Source: Labilibacter sediminis (GTDB lineage: Bacteria > Bacteroidota > Bacteroidia > Bacteroidales > Marinilabiliaceae). From it: a stretch of DNA of 64,000 bases. Each line of letters begins with the position of its first letter. Position 1 is the stretch's first letter. Made by a program: the position numbers and the translations under genes. The notes under the pieces were generated by a model. That model was not told the DNA's origin, did no database searches, and worked only from the letters and a program-made list of their open reading frames with translations. The DNA lies in NCBI RefSeq assembly GCF_005877885.1, contig NZ_VCHY01000005.1, forward strand, positions 248,001 through 312,000, read 5' to 3'. Positions 47,775 through 58,061 of the stretch are shown here, one piece after another.

Positions 47775-49811
47775 TTAATAAACTTTGGCCGATGGTACAT
47801 GTTTTAATACCATTGCTGTTCGCGAAGGAATATATAATTTAAGTTGATAAGCATCCTGCTGAAATGGCATCTTTTGGGCGAAGTGAATATAGGATTCATC
47901 TACATGACCAAAGCCTCCAAATTTCTTGTTATCCGAATTTAAAACAATACGGTACTTACCCGGATCTGTAACAATTCCATAATCGGTATATGAATTTGTC
48001 GGAGAAAAGTTAAATACGAAGTAATAACTTCCTCTTTTAAAACACATCACCTGATCTCCTTCATTCACCAATAACGAATGGCAAGGTTCATTATTCTTCA
48101 AATATCCTTCTTTAGCTAACTCTATCATGACCTTATCAAAAGAAGATAGGAATTTAAATTTCAGATCATCGTGGTCCATCAGTTGCCATTGACGACGAGC
48201 ATGCTTATACGACCAATTGTTACCTTCCCTTGGAAAGTCTATCCATTCTGGATGTCCAAATTCATTACCCATAAAATTCAAATACCCCCCATAAGCAGTT
48301 GATATTGTAACCAGTCGAATCATTTTATGTAATGCAATGCCTCTATCGATAATGATACTTTCAGACTTTACATCCATTTTATCATACATCTCTTTATCAA
48401 CCAGCCTAAAAATAATGGTTTTATCACCCACCAACGCCTGATCGTGAGATTCGGCATATGAAATTGTTTTTTCTCCTACACGATGTTGTGATAATTCATA
48501 ATATATCTGCCCCACATTCCACTCCTCATCCTGCTTTTCTTTTATCATCTTAATCCAAAAATCCGGAACGCCCATAGATAGCCTGTAACTAAATCCCAAA
48601 CCTCCTTCTTTAATAGGTTTGGCTAATCCCGGATATCCGCTCATATCTTCAGCTACTGTAACTGCATTGGGATTTATATGATGTATCAATAAGTTGGCAA
48701 GCGTTAAGTAAGTCAGGGCATCAGTATCTTCGGTACCATTAAAATAATCAGCATATGACGAAAAACTATATTCCAATCCATGATGCTGATAAAGCATACT
48801 TGTGACTCCGTCAAACCTAAAGCCATCAAAATGAAACTCTTCGAGCCAGTATCTGCAATTGGATAAGAGAAACTGTAACACCTCGGTTTTGCCATAGTTA
48901 AAACACTTGCTATCCCAAGCCGGATGATCACCTTTCCCTCCTTCATGAAAATACTGATAACTTGTCCCATCCATTTTGGCAATTCCTTCTATTTCATTTT
49001 TCACCGCATGAGAATGGACGATATCCATAATAACAGCAATGCCATTTTTATGGGCTTCATTAATTAAATCCTTTAGCTCCTCAGGTGTACCAAAACGCGA
49101 TGAAACTGCAAAAAAGTTAGACACATGATAGCCAAAGCTTCCATAATAAGGGTGCTCCTGAATGGCCATTAACTGAATAGTGGTATAACCTGCCTTTATA
49201 ATTTTAGGTAGGATATTATTCTTAAACTCTGTAAATGAGTTTACTTTTTCCTCTTCCGACGACATACCAACATGCCCTTCATAAATCAGTAATGGATCTA
49301 TCTGTGGTTTAAAGTCAGCATCTTCCCAAACAAACTCTTTTTTGGGACTCCAAACCTGAGCACTAAAAATTTTAGTCTGCTCATCTTGCACTACTCTGTT
49401 TATATACGATGGTAATCTGTCTCCTTCTCCTCCATCCCATACAACATGTAGCTTGAATAAATCACCATGTTTTAGGTCTTCTTTTGAAATTACAACCTCC
49501 CAATTCCCATGGTTTTGTTTGACAAATTGATACTTAGGTTTTGGTTTCCAATTACAAAAATCACCTATTAAATATATTTCAGTTGCGTTAGGTGCCCATT
49601 CCCTAATTCTATAACTATCTTCAATATCCTTTAATCCATAGTATTCATAGCCATTTGCCATTTGATATAAGTCGCCAAAAATATCTGATAGAAACTTATA
49701 CTTTTCCTCGTAATGTTGAATACGTTCTTTTATTGGTTCCTCATAAGGTTGTAACCAAGGATCATTTTTTACAAAGTCAGGGGTTTGCATATAGTATTTT
49801 TTTGAGATCAA
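47775..49811 (-). CDS. glgB: 1,4-alpha-glucan branching enzyme GlgB (GH13)
   Basis: 678 residues, of the eukaryote-like branching enzyme type. An N-terminal CBM48 domain (about 60-165, YLIGDFCNWKPKPKYQF) precedes the GH13 barrel with DIVHSHAV, the nucleophile Asp334 in FRFDGVTSMLY, the acid/base Glu388 in VAEDMSGYPG and SYAESHDQALVG. A C-terminal beta domain follows (FNFSPTNSYTDYGI). It forms alpha-1,6 branches in glycogen, completing the set of glycogen enzymes in this island. It is convergent with the synthase/phosphorylase fusion and shares its terminator, and it is divergent from the sigma-54 regulator. Confidence 0.96.
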   Translation of the reverse strand: MISKKYYMQTPDFVKNDPWLQPYEEPIKERIQHYEEKYKFLSDIFGDLYQMANGYEYYGLKDIEDSYRIREWAPNATEIYLIGDFCNWKPKPKYQFVKQNHGNWEVVISKEDLKHGDLFKLHVVWDGGEGDRLPSYINRVVQDEQTKIFSAQVWSPKKEFVWEDADFKPQIDPLLIYEGHVGMSSEEEKVNSFTEFKNNILPKIIKAGYTTIQLMAIQEHPYYGSFGYHVSNFFAVSSRFGTPEELKDLINEAHKNGIAVIMDIVHSHAVKNEIEGIAKMDGTSYQYFHEGGKGDHPAWDSKCFNYGKTEVLQFLLSNCRYWLEEFHFDGFRFDGVTSMLYQHHGLEYSFSSYADYFNGTEDTDALTYLTLANLLIHHINPNAVTVAEDMSGYPGLAKPIKEGGLGFSYRLSMGVPDFWIKMIKEKQDEEWNVGQIYYELSQHRVGEKTISYAESHDQALVGDKTIIFRLVDKEMYDKMDVKSESIIIDRGIALHKMIRLVTISTAYGGYLNFMGNEFGHPEWIDFPREGNNWSYKHARRQWQLMDHDDLKFKFLSSFDKVMIELAKEGYLKNNEPCHSLLVNEGDQVMCFKRGSYYFVFNFSPTNSYTDYGIVTDPGKYRIVLNSDNKKFGGFGHVDESYIHFAQKMPFQQDAYQLKLYIPSRTAMVLKHVPSAKVY

Positions 49812-50172
49812 AATTAAAATGTGTGCTGTATGTCCTAAAGCAAATCTTAATCATAAGTCTAATACCTATTCTTGCTAAAAGATTTGCCGTGAATTAAGAA
49901 AAAGTCTTTAAAAAATATTGCCTAAAGGACAAACAAGCTTAAACACACCAATTACAACTTTAAATATAACAACAGCTTTTGGCAATAGTATTATAAAAAT
50001 TAGAAAAATTGATAGTTTTTTAACAATCAAAATTGTAAAGAGAATTGTAACTTTGTCAGGGTTTACTGAAAATATTGCAGTCTTTCACTTTTTAATGCAC
50101 GCAACAACCTATCGTTCAAATACGTACAAGAATAAGGAAAGACCAATTATAATTAATACGCATTTCGAAAAC
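49812..50172. other. 361-bp divergent intergenic region between glgB and the sigma-54 regulator
   Basis: An open frame from the TTG at 49918 runs through this region into the regulator, but it is AT-rich, low in conserved features and crosses a promoter box at 50048-50055, so it is judged noncoding. On the minus strand, TAAGATTTG about 50 bases before the glgB ATG is one base longer than a standard -7 box. Confidence 0.5.
50048..50055 (+). promoter_or_regulatory. -7 promoter box for the sigma-54 regulator
   Basis: TAACTTTG matches TAnnTTTG fully. It lies 118 bases before the ATG at 50173 and 130 bases after the alternative TTG start at 49918. If used, only the downstream start is possible. 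TTG elements near it are not at the ideal -33 spacing. Confidence 0.45.
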
Positions 50173-51423
50173 ATGGATATTCAGCAGATAAAACAAAGAT
50201 TTGGAATAATTGGAAACTCTTTTGGATTAAACAGGTCTATTGATATTGCTGTCCAGGTAGCTCCTACTGACTTATCAGTTTTAATCACCGGAGAAAGTGG
50301 AACCGGTAAAGAAGTCTTTCCAAAAATTATACATCAGTTTAGTTCACGTAAACATGGACCATATATAGCCGTTAACTGCGGTGCAATACCTGAAGGTACT
50401 ATTGACTCTGAACTCTTTGGTCATGAAAAGGGTGCCTTTACTGGTGCCTTATCCGACAGAAAAGGATATTTTGAAGAGGCCAACAATGGAACCATATTTT
50501 TAGATGAGATAGGAGAATTACCGCTTTCTACCCAGGTTCGGCTGCTTAGAGTTTTAGAAGCCGGTGAATTTATAAAAGTAGGATCTTCAAAAGTTATTAA
50601 AACTAATGTAAGAGTAGTCGCGGCCACCAATGTGCAAATGCAAAAGGCCATTCAGGAAAATAAATTTAGAGAAGATTTATTTTACAGACTCAGCAGTGTA
50701 CCCATATCTATTCTTCCGTTGCGCGAAAGAGTTGAAGATATATATCTGTTATTCAGAAAATTTGCCAACGATTTTGCCGAGAGATACCGAATGCCAGCTA
50801 TTAAGCTAAATAGTGAGGCTAAAGATATTTTAACCCAATATAGGTGGCCCGGAAACATTCGCCAACTTAAAAACATCACCGAGCAAATTTCTGTTATAGA
50901 GGAAAACAGGGATATTAATGCTGATGTTATTAGAAATTATATCCCTTTCCATACAGGCGATAATTTACCCGCAGTTATGGAAAATAAGGGTAGTGGTGAA
51001 TCCTCTTTTGCCAATGAAAGAGAAATCCTGTACAAAGTTCTTTTTGATATGAAAAAAGATATGGGAGATCTTAAAAAACTGGTTTTAGAGATGATACAGC
51101 AAGATGGTTCCATCAATGTACAAGGTGAACATGCACACATTATACAAAAACTATACAACCAGGAAGTAGATATTAGCAACAGCCCTGAACCATCAACTCA
51201 ACCTGTTATAATAAAAAACACATCTCATAATAACATAAACGATGGCATTGAAGATACAGAGGAGTTTATTGAGGAATCACTATCATTAGAAGAAAAAGAA
51301 ATTGAACTCATAAAAAAAGCATTAACAAAATACAACGGCAAACGTAAGTATGCAGCCAAAGAGCTTGGTATATCTGAAAGAACCCTTTATCGAAAAATTA
51401 AAGAATATAATATTACCAACTAA
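50173..51423 (+). CDS. sigma-54-dependent transcriptional activator (AAA+, Fis-type HTH), no receiver domain
   Basis: 416 residues from the ATG at 50173 (an upstream TTG would add 85 residues that look noncoding). The protein starts almost directly with the AAA+ domain: Walker A GESGTGKE (40-47), the sigma-54 contact loop GAFTGA (87-92), Walker B GTIFLDEIGELP, and arginine-finger and sensor motifs (FREDLFYRLSSVPISILPLRER, seen in pieces). A long acidic linker leads to a C-terminal Fis-type helix-turn-helix (YAAKELGISERTLYRKIKEY). There is no N-terminal sensor, so activity is probably controlled by amount or by a partner. The neighbours lptE, the TPR-like gene and secG follow it in a way conserved across Bacteroidales, which suggests an envelope role. 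Confidence 0.92.
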   Translation: MDIQQIKQRFGIIGNSFGLNRSIDIAVQVAPTDLSVLITGESGTGKEVFPKIIHQFSSRKHGPYIAVNCGAIPEGTIDSELFGHEKGAFTGALSDRKGYFEEANNGTIFLDEIGELPLSTQVRLLRVLEAGEFIKVGSSKVIKTNVRVVAATNVQMQKAIQENKFREDLFYRLSSVPISILPLRERVEDIYLLFRKFANDFAERYRMPAIKLNSEAKDILTQYRWPGNIRQLKNITEQISVIEENRDINADVIRNYIPFHTGDNLPAVMENKGSGESSFANEREILYKVLFDMKKDMGDLKKLVLEMIQQDGSINVQGEHAHIIQKLYNQEVDISNSPEPSTQPVIIKNTSHNNINDGIEDTEEFIEESLSLEEKEIELIKKALTKYNGKRKYAAKELGISERTLYRKIKEYNITN

Positions 51424-51510
51424 ATTTACAGACTGCATTGGAGCAATAAAGCATTAGCATATGCACAATGCCATTTTTTAAAAATCAGATTAGACACATG
51501 AAACGAGCCA

Positions 51511-51526
51511 TGAGAATAGCTTCTCA
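51511..51526 (+). other. small perfect hairpin upstream of lptE
   Basis: TGAGAA (51511-51516), loop TAGC, TTCTCA (51521-51526) form a perfect 6-bp stem 36 bases before the lptE start. It has no T tract; it could be a weak attenuator or operator, or chance. Confidence 0.3.
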
Positions 51527-51561
51527 CACACGAAGATGATTATTTTTCTGGCGAGTTCCAT

Positions 51562-52089
51562 ATGATAAATAAAAGAAAATATAATCATATGCAAAACATA
51601 CTTATATATTTGCTTATAGCCACAACCTTTTCGGGATGCGCTATTAACTTTACATTAAACGGAGCATCTGTTCCTGATGATTTAAAAACATTTACGGTTC
51701 AGTATTTCGAGAACAGAGCTCCTCTCATCAATCCAACTTTAAGTCAGCAATTTACTGAAGGGCTAAAAGACAGAGTTACCAACGAATCACGCCTTATACT
51801 TGAAGCCAGAGATGGTGACATTGATTTCTCAGGTGAAATTACTGGATACAGTATTCGCCCAATGGCCATTCAGGCAGATGCCGTTTCTGCAGAAACCAGG
51901 CTTACAATGACTGTTAAGGTTCGCTACCGAAACTTTAAAAACCCAAAAGACAATTGGGAGTCATCATTTAGTGCATATCAAGACTATCCGAGTGAGCAAA
52001 ACATCAATGAAATAGAAAATGAATTAACTGAGTTAATTATTGAACAGATCACTGAAAATATTTTTAACAAAGCATTTTCTGACTGGTAG
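51562..52089 (+). CDS. lptE: LptE-family LPS-assembly lipoprotein
   Basis: 175 residues. The lipoprotein signal ends in TTFSGC with the lipidated Cys26; a start at the internal ATG (51589) would give a shorter but also acceptable signal. The mature part matches the Bacteroidota LptE (lipopolysaccharide-assembly) pattern: FTVQYFENRAPLINPTLSQQFTEGLKDR, then RLILEARDGDIDFSGEITGY and RLTMTVKVRYRN (cited here in pieces). LptE plugs the LptD barrel in the outer membrane, which delivers lipopolysaccharide to the surface. It follows the sigma-54 activator by 138 bp. LptD is not in the window. Confidence 0.88.
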   Translation: MINKRKYNHMQNILIYLLIATTFSGCAINFTLNGASVPDDLKTFTVQYFENRAPLINPTLSQQFTEGLKDRVTNESRLILEARDGDIDFSGEITGYSIRPMAIQADAVSAETRLTMTVKVRYRNFKNPKDNWESSFSAYQDYPSEQNINEIENELTELIIEQITENIFNKAFSDW

Positions 52090-52139
52090 AATTTGATTTA
52101 GGTACAATTATAGTAAACCCTTTTCTTTAGCAATATTAA

Positions 52140-53060
52140 ATGAACAAAGCTCAATTTGTTGAATTTTTAAATTACCCGGATCTTGCTTCGGAACAAACGC
52201 TTACTGAATTAAAAGAGATTATTGAAGAATATCCCTTTTTTCAGATAGGAAGAATGTTGCTATTGAAAAACTTACATCATCTGGATAACATCAGGTACAA
52301 TAGCGAGTTAAAACATTCGAGTGTATACATACCGGACAGAAGCAAACTATATTCCCTGATCAACAATATCCATAAACCAGAAAATGAAAAGCTGCCACCT
52401 GCTAAGGCACAAGATGATGTTGCGCAATCTGTAGAAGAAGAAATTGTTAACGAAGTACCGATTCAGGATATTTCTCCTGAAAAACCCAAACCTGTAATTA
52501 CCATTACAGACAATTATCTAAATGCATCAGATGAGTTTACTGGTGACGATGGAAATATCTATAACTTTTCAACAAAAGAAGAAAAGCTTTCGGAAGAAGA
52601 TTCTGCATTACAAGACATTGTTTTGCCTGCAGCTGACTTATTAGATTATGAGTTATCCACATCAACAGGGTATTCCCTGCCCCAGCTGGATGAAATTGAA
52701 GACATAAATCCGAATGAGAACAGATCTTTCTCCGACTGGTTGCATGTAATGCGATATTCTTCATCTCCCGTAAAGGAAAAAAGTGAGAAAAAAACACCAA
52801 AGGGCATGAACTTAATCGACAACTTTTTAAGTGCTAAACCTAAGATAATTACAGCACCATCCTCAAAAACAAAAGAAGTTGATTTATCAGAACAAGATAC
52901 TAAACATCAAGATGACATATTAACCGAAACTTTAGCAGACATTTACATTAAACAAGGATATAAAAGTAAGGCCATTTCAATTTTAGAGAAATTACTATTG
53001 AAATATCCTGAAAAAAATGCTTACTTTGCACGGCGAATTAGCGACTTGAAAGAAAATTAA
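52140..53060 (+). CDS. conserved hypothetical protein with C-terminal TPR-like repeat
   Basis: 306 residues, no named family recognised. The first 80 residues are helical (EFLNYPDLASEQTLTELK), the middle (about 85-260) is acidic and low in complexity and probably disordered, and the last 35 residues form a TPR-like helix pair (LADIYIKQGYKSKAISILEKL). No signal peptide or TM segment. This gene occupies the slot between lptE and secG in Bacteroidales genomes, so a link to envelope biogenesis is inferred from position only. It starts 50 bp after lptE and ends 21 bp before secG. Confidence 0.8.
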   Translation: MNKAQFVEFLNYPDLASEQTLTELKEIIEEYPFFQIGRMLLLKNLHHLDNIRYNSELKHSSVYIPDRSKLYSLINNIHKPENEKLPPAKAQDDVAQSVEEEIVNEVPIQDISPEKPKPVITITDNYLNASDEFTGDDGNIYNFSTKEEKLSEEDSALQDIVLPAADLLDYELSTSTGYSLPQLDEIEDINPNENRSFSDWLHVMRYSSSPVKEKSEKKTPKGMNLIDNFLSAKPKIITAPSSKTKEVDLSEQDTKHQDDILTETLADIYIKQGYKSKAISILEKLLLKYPEKNAYFARRISDLKEN

Positions 53061-53081
53061 TTAAATAATAAAAAGAAAGAT

Positions 53082-53447
53082 ATGTATTCAGTTGTTTCTG
53101 TACTGGTAATTATTGTAAGTATACTATTAATACTTATCGTTTTGGTTCAAGATTCTAAAGGTGGAGGTTTAGCTTCCAATTTTTCATCTTCGAATCAAAT
53201 AATGGGCGTAAGAAAAACAACCGACTTTTTAGGAAAAGCAACCTGGTATTTAGCAGGTGGACTTTTGGCTTTATCATTAGTAGCGGTTATGGTTTTAAAT
53301 AAACCTGGCGCAGGAGGCGATGCGGCTCTTGATGAAAAATTAAATCAAATATCTCAACCACAAACCACTTTGCCTAGTTTCCCTTCTGCTACAGATGCTG
53401 ACAACAGCGAAACTACAGAAGAAACTCCTGCTGAATCTGCAGATTAA
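53082..53447 (+). CDS. secG: preprotein translocase subunit SecG
   Basis: 121 residues. Two TM segments (about 2-22 and 48-70) flank the conserved cytoplasmic loop QDSKGGGLASNFSSSNQIMGVRKTTDFLGK (the part GGGLASNF is the SecG signature). SecG sits beside SecY and SecE in the inner membrane and helps protein export. The last 45 residues are an acidic, disordered tail rich in Thr, Glu and Ala, as usual in this phylum. It ends the lptE-TPR-secG unit, which is closed by a strong terminator. Confidence 0.93.
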   Translation: MYSVVSVLVIIVSILLILIVLVQDSKGGGLASNFSSSNQIMGVRKTTDFLGKATWYLAGGLLALSLVAVMVLNKPGAGGDAALDEKLNQISQPQTTLPSFPSATDADNSETTEETPAESAD

Positions 53448-53475
53448 TAAAGCGTAGTTTTTAAACTCAAAATAC

Positions 53476-53513
53476 AAAGTGCCAGTATGTCATTCATACT
53501 GGCACTTTTTTTT
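53476..53513 (+). terminator. rho-independent terminator after secG
   Basis: AAAGTGCCAGTATG pairs with CATACTGGCACTTT and is followed by a run of T. The stem is long and perfect. It separates secG from groESL. Confidence 0.9.
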
Positions 53514-53530
53514 ACACACCACCTAAACTA

Positions 53531-53561
53531 TTGACAAACAAATTTATTCCTACGACATTTG
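53531..53561 (+). promoter_or_regulatory. candidate promoter for groESL
   Basis: TTG (53531-53533), 20 bases, then GACATTTG (53554-53561), one base off TAnnTTTG. It would give a leader of about 160 bases. No CIRCE heat-shock inverted repeat is present. A TGGCAC at 53663 resembles half of a sigma-54 promoter but lacks the GC at -12. Confidence 0.35.
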
Positions 53562-53727
53562 CTTTGCCACTTTTACCATAGATTAATCATTACATATTTC
53601 AAAACAACATGATTTATGCTATAATGTCAGTTAAACACTGAAAAAAAGACTCATTTTACACTTGGCACAGTTTATGAAAAAATCAACCGCAAATAATAAA
53701 ATGTTAAACTTTTAAATATTTAAAAAT

Positions 53728-54006
53728 ATGTCACAAATAAAAGGAAAGATTCTAGCCGGTAAAATTTTGGTTAAGCCTCAAGCGGCAGAAACAAAAACAG
53801 CAAGTGGAATCATTATTCCTGATTCAGCAAAAGAAAAGCCACTACAAGGAGAAGCTGTTTTAGTGGGAGCTGAAAAAGCAGACGAGAAAATGGAAGTTGC
53901 AGCTGGCGACGTTGTTCTTTACGGAAAGTATGCCGGAACAGAATTAAACATTGACGGTGTAGATTATCTGTTGATTTCTCAATCAGACGTATTATTTATT
54001 CAATAA
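53728..54006 (+). CDS. groES: co-chaperonin GroES
   Basis: 92 residues, usual length. It forms the seven-fold lid of the GroEL cage. Seen: GKILVKPQAAETKTASGIIIPDSAKEKP, where the mobile loop binds GroEL (part: TASGIIIPDSA), GEAVLVGAEKADEKMEV and VLYGKYAGTELNIDGVDYLL in pieces. It begins at an ATG 167 bp after the candidate -7 box and is followed by groEL after 28 bp. Confidence 0.97.
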   Translation: MSQIKGKILAGKILVKPQAAETKTASGIIIPDSAKEKPLQGEAVLVGAEKADEKMEVAAGDVVLYGKYAGTELNIDGVDYLLISQSDVLFIQ

Positions 54007-54028
54007 TTAAGTAACAGTTAAAGCTTAA

Positions 54029-55678
<1,650 letters not shown>

Positions 55679-55702
55679 GAACTTACATTCAACAATATAT
55701 TT

Positions 55703-55732
55703 GCCGATGTGAAAATCACATCGGCTTTTTTT
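55703..55732 (+). terminator. rho-independent terminator after groEL
   Basis: GCCGATGTGA pairs with TCACATCGGC over a 3- to 4-base loop and is followed by a T tract, 25 bases after the groEL stop. Confidence 0.92.
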
Positions 55733-55871
55733 ATCTGATTTTTCAATTAAGCATTTAATTACCTTTTTTCTTAATTAAATGTAGCGTTGATAATCAAACA
55801 ATTCCTTTAAATATCATACAATTATGATATTAATAATATAAAATACACTTAGGAATTATATTAGTATTTTA

Positions 55872-55879
55872 TAAATTTG
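55872..55879 (+). promoter_or_regulatory. -7 promoter box for sodB
   Basis: TAAATTTG matches TAnnTTTG fully and lies 67 bases before the ATG. No TTG is found at the -33 distance. The surrounding stretch is extremely AT-rich. Confidence 0.4.
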
Positions 55880-55945
55880 TTTACAGTGTACAAAAAACAC
55901 TGATATCAGAATCATAATATAATAGATAAAATAAAACGAATAATC

Positions 55946-56521
55946 ATGAAATTTGAATTACCAACACTTCCGTATGCAGCCAATGCGCTAGAACCTGTTA
56001 TTAGTGAAAAAACCATAGAATTTCACTATGGCAAGCACCACCAAGCCTATGTTAATAACCTTAACAATTTAATTGTTGGTACTGAGTTTGAAAATGCTGA
56101 CCTTGAAACTATCATTAAAAAATCTGAAGGGGGTATTTTTAACAATGCTGCTCAGGTTTGGAATCACACTTTTTATTTCACGGCCTTTTCTCCTAATGGA
56201 AGTGGCGAACCTAAAGGAGATTTAGCTGAAGCTATCACCAAAGCATTTGGTAGTTTTGATGCTTTTAAAGAAGCTTTTAACAAAGCCGCAGCCACTCAAT
56301 TTGGATCGGGATGGGCCTGGTTGGTAAAAGACGCCAATGGCGATTTAAAAATTGTTCAAACCGGCAATGCTGCAAATCCAATGACTGACGGATTAACTCC
56401 GGTTTTAACTTGTGACGTTTGGGAACATGCTTATTATTTAGATTATCAGAATAAGAGACCAGATTACATTTCTGCTTTTTGGAACATTATCGATTGGGAC
56501 GTGGTAGGTGCCCGATTCTAA
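55946..56521 (+). CDS. sodB: superoxide dismutase (Fe/Mn family)
   Basis: 191 residues. It turns superoxide into peroxide and oxygen in the cytoplasm. All four metal ligands are present: His27, His74 (VWNHTFYF), Asp157 and His161 ([11 protein letters not shown]). Gln70 just before the second His and the short length resemble iron-type enzymes, though Bacteroidota enzymes may accept manganese too. The nitroreductase gene follows after 24 bp, so both may be one oxidative-stress unit. Confidence 0.95.
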   Translation: MKFELPTLPYAANALEPVISEKTIEFHYGKHHQAYVNNLNNLIVGTEFENADLETIIKKSEGGIFNNAAQVWNHTFYFTAFSPNGSGEPKGDLAEAITKAFGSFDAFKEAFNKAAATQFGSGWAWLVKDANGDLKIVQTGNAANPMTDGLTPVLTCDVWEHAYYLDYQNKRPDYISAFWNIIDWDVVGARF

Positions 56522-56545
56522 TTATTTACACTAAAATCCCTTATT

Positions 56546-57112
56546 ATGCTAAAAGATCTGATTTTAAAAAACCGAAGTTACAGACGATTTTACCAGGATG
56601 AGACTATTAGTGAGGAAACCCTTACTGAGCTAATAGATCTTGCCAGATTGTCACCTTCGGCACGTAACGCACAACCTTTAAAATACATCATCTGCAACAA
56701 ACCAGAGGTAAATAATACCATATTTAAATATTTATCATGGGCAGGATATTTACCTGATTGGCATGGACCTGAAGAAGGCGAACGACCTTCGGCATACATT
56801 ATCATGTTAAACGATACCAGTATTTCATCTAATTTTTTTAGTGATAACGGTATTGCCTCACAAAGCATCTTGCTAGGAGCGGTTGAAAAAGGATTAGGCG
56901 GATGTATAATCGGATCTGTTGAGCGCTTACAATTACAACGTTCTCTTGACATTCCTTCAAAATATAAAATTGTGCAGGTTATTGCTCTTGGAAAACCCAA
57001 AGAAGAAGTTGTTATTGAAGAATTAGATAAGGATCATAAATATTGGCGCGACATGAAAGATGTTCATCATGTTCCCAAAAGAAGTTTACAAGACATTGTT
57101 CTGAAACTATAA
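56546..57112 (+). CDS. nitroreductase family protein (FMN flavoenzyme)
   Basis: 188 residues. The nitroreductase fold shows NRSYRRFYQDE (FMN phosphate-binding arginines), LARLSPSARNAQPLKYI and KGLGGCIIGS, and the C-terminal LGKPKEE motif. Such enzymes reduce nitro compounds, quinones or flavins with NAD(P)H; the natural substrate cannot be told. It follows sodB closely and is closed by a strong hairpin terminator. Confidence 0.9.
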   Translation: MLKDLILKNRSYRRFYQDETISEETLTELIDLARLSPSARNAQPLKYIICNKPEVNNTIFKYLSWAGYLPDWHGPEEGERPSAYIIMLNDTSISSNFFSDNGIASQSILLGAVEKGLGGCIIGSVERLQLQRSLDIPSKYKIVQVIALGKPKEEVVIEELDKDHKYWRDMKDVHHVPKRSLQDIVLKL

Positions 57113-57118
57113 TATAAT

Positions 57119-57154
57119 CAACCTGGCTTAACAATTAAGTCAGGTTGTTTTTTT
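57119..57154 (+). terminator. rho-independent terminator after the nitroreductase gene
   Basis: CAACCTGGCTTAA pairs with TTAAGTCAGGTTG (one mismatch) and runs into seven T, directly after the stop codon. Confidence 0.9.
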
Positions 57155-57235
57155 ATGAATAAACAGTCAACCTAAACCAATTAAATTGTTTTTTGTTTAT
57201 CTTAGAGAATTACCCTTTTATAACATTTTTAAGCT

Positions 57236-57955
57236 ATGACTATAAAAAAGATATTACCATTTATTCTATTGCTTTTAACTACCATTACGAGTGCTCAGAT
57301 AGAACGGGACTCATCTCTTTTTAGGGGTGTTATAATGGAAGGTGATAGTTTATTCGCCCTGCCATATGCAAAATATGTGATCAATAATAAACAAGGCTAT
57401 ACTGCCAATGAAGAAGGTCAGTTTTCTTTTTGGGCTAAACCCGGTGATATTGTAAAATTTTCGTACGTTGGTTTTGATCCGTTAATTGTACAGGTAAATG
57501 ATTCTCTGGATACAGAAAAATTTTTAATGGGTATTTTTCTTAGTCGTGACACCATTGAATTATCAGAAATTATCATTATTCCTCAAAACCTAAATCCTAG
57601 TGCCATGGCACGAAATCTGCCTATCTTAAGTTCTCAGGATGATATTGCCGCACAGCAGAATATTGCTATGTCGACTTACCAGGCAAAAACCCAGCCTGTT
57701 ACGAAATGGGATGCAGAAATGAACCAAAAGAATTTTATACAGGCCAGAACCAACGATATTGTTTATAGAACACAAGTACAACCAAGTCAAATGGTAGGTG
57801 TAAGCAATATATCCACTCAACAACAAATTGACCGCTCAAAAATGAAAAATCTTCGTAAACCACGAAGGGCTCATATTACACAAGAAGAATGGGAATTTCT
57901 AATTTCTTCGTATCGGGAAAAAATGAGAAAGAAGATGCAAAAAAGCGCAGAGTAA
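57236..57955 (+). CDS. exported CarboxypepD_reg-like domain protein
   Basis: 239 residues. A signal peptide (about 1-20, ending TSAQ) is followed by a carboxypeptidase-regulatory-like beta domain (about 28-105: FRGVIMEGDSLFALPYAKYV, then KPGDIVKFSYVGFDPLIV). The rest (about 110-239) is helical and basic at the end (MRKKMQKSAE), with no recognised motif. This domain often stands at the N-terminus of TonB-dependent receptors, but here it is the main feature of a small periplasmic or outer-membrane protein. It stands alone between two terminators. Function unknown. Confidence 0.82.
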   Translation: MTIKKILPFILLLLTTITSAQIERDSSLFRGVIMEGDSLFALPYAKYVINNKQGYTANEEGQFSFWAKPGDIVKFSYVGFDPLIVQVNDSLDTEKFLMGIFLSRDTIELSEIIIIPQNLNPSAMARNLPILSSQDDIAAQQNIAMSTYQAKTQPVTKWDAEMNQKNFIQARTNDIVYRTQVQPSQMVGVSNISTQQQIDRSKMKNLRKPRRAHITQEEWEFLISSYREKMRKKMQKSAE

Positions 57956-57982
57956 CTTTTTCTTCATCAAAACAGAATAAAT

Positions 57983-58016
57983 AAAAAAAATCAGGGTTTT
58001 TCCTGATTTTTTTTAT
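57983..58016 (+). terminator. rho-independent terminator before folE
   Basis: AAAAATCAGG pairs with CCTGATTTTT over a six-base loop, with T run after it. It lies 27 bases after the preceding stop. Confidence 0.85.
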
Positions 58017-58061
58017 GACTTTTGCCATCTGATTTTATTGGCACATAAATTATTATAAAAC

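Noticed and set aside
49918-50172. TTG-started 85-residue N-terminal extension of the sigma-54 activator
   Set aside because: It would include a promoter box (TAACTTTG at 50048-50055) and has no recognisable domain; the ATG at 50173 starts right before the AAA+ domain.
53663-53678. Sigma-54 promoter upstream of groES
   Set aside because: TGGCAC is present, but the -12 element lacks the needed GC (it reads ATGA where TTGC is expected).
53448-53727. CIRCE (HrcA) operator before groESL
   Set aside because: No TTAGCACTC-N9-GAGTGCTAA-type inverted repeat is found.
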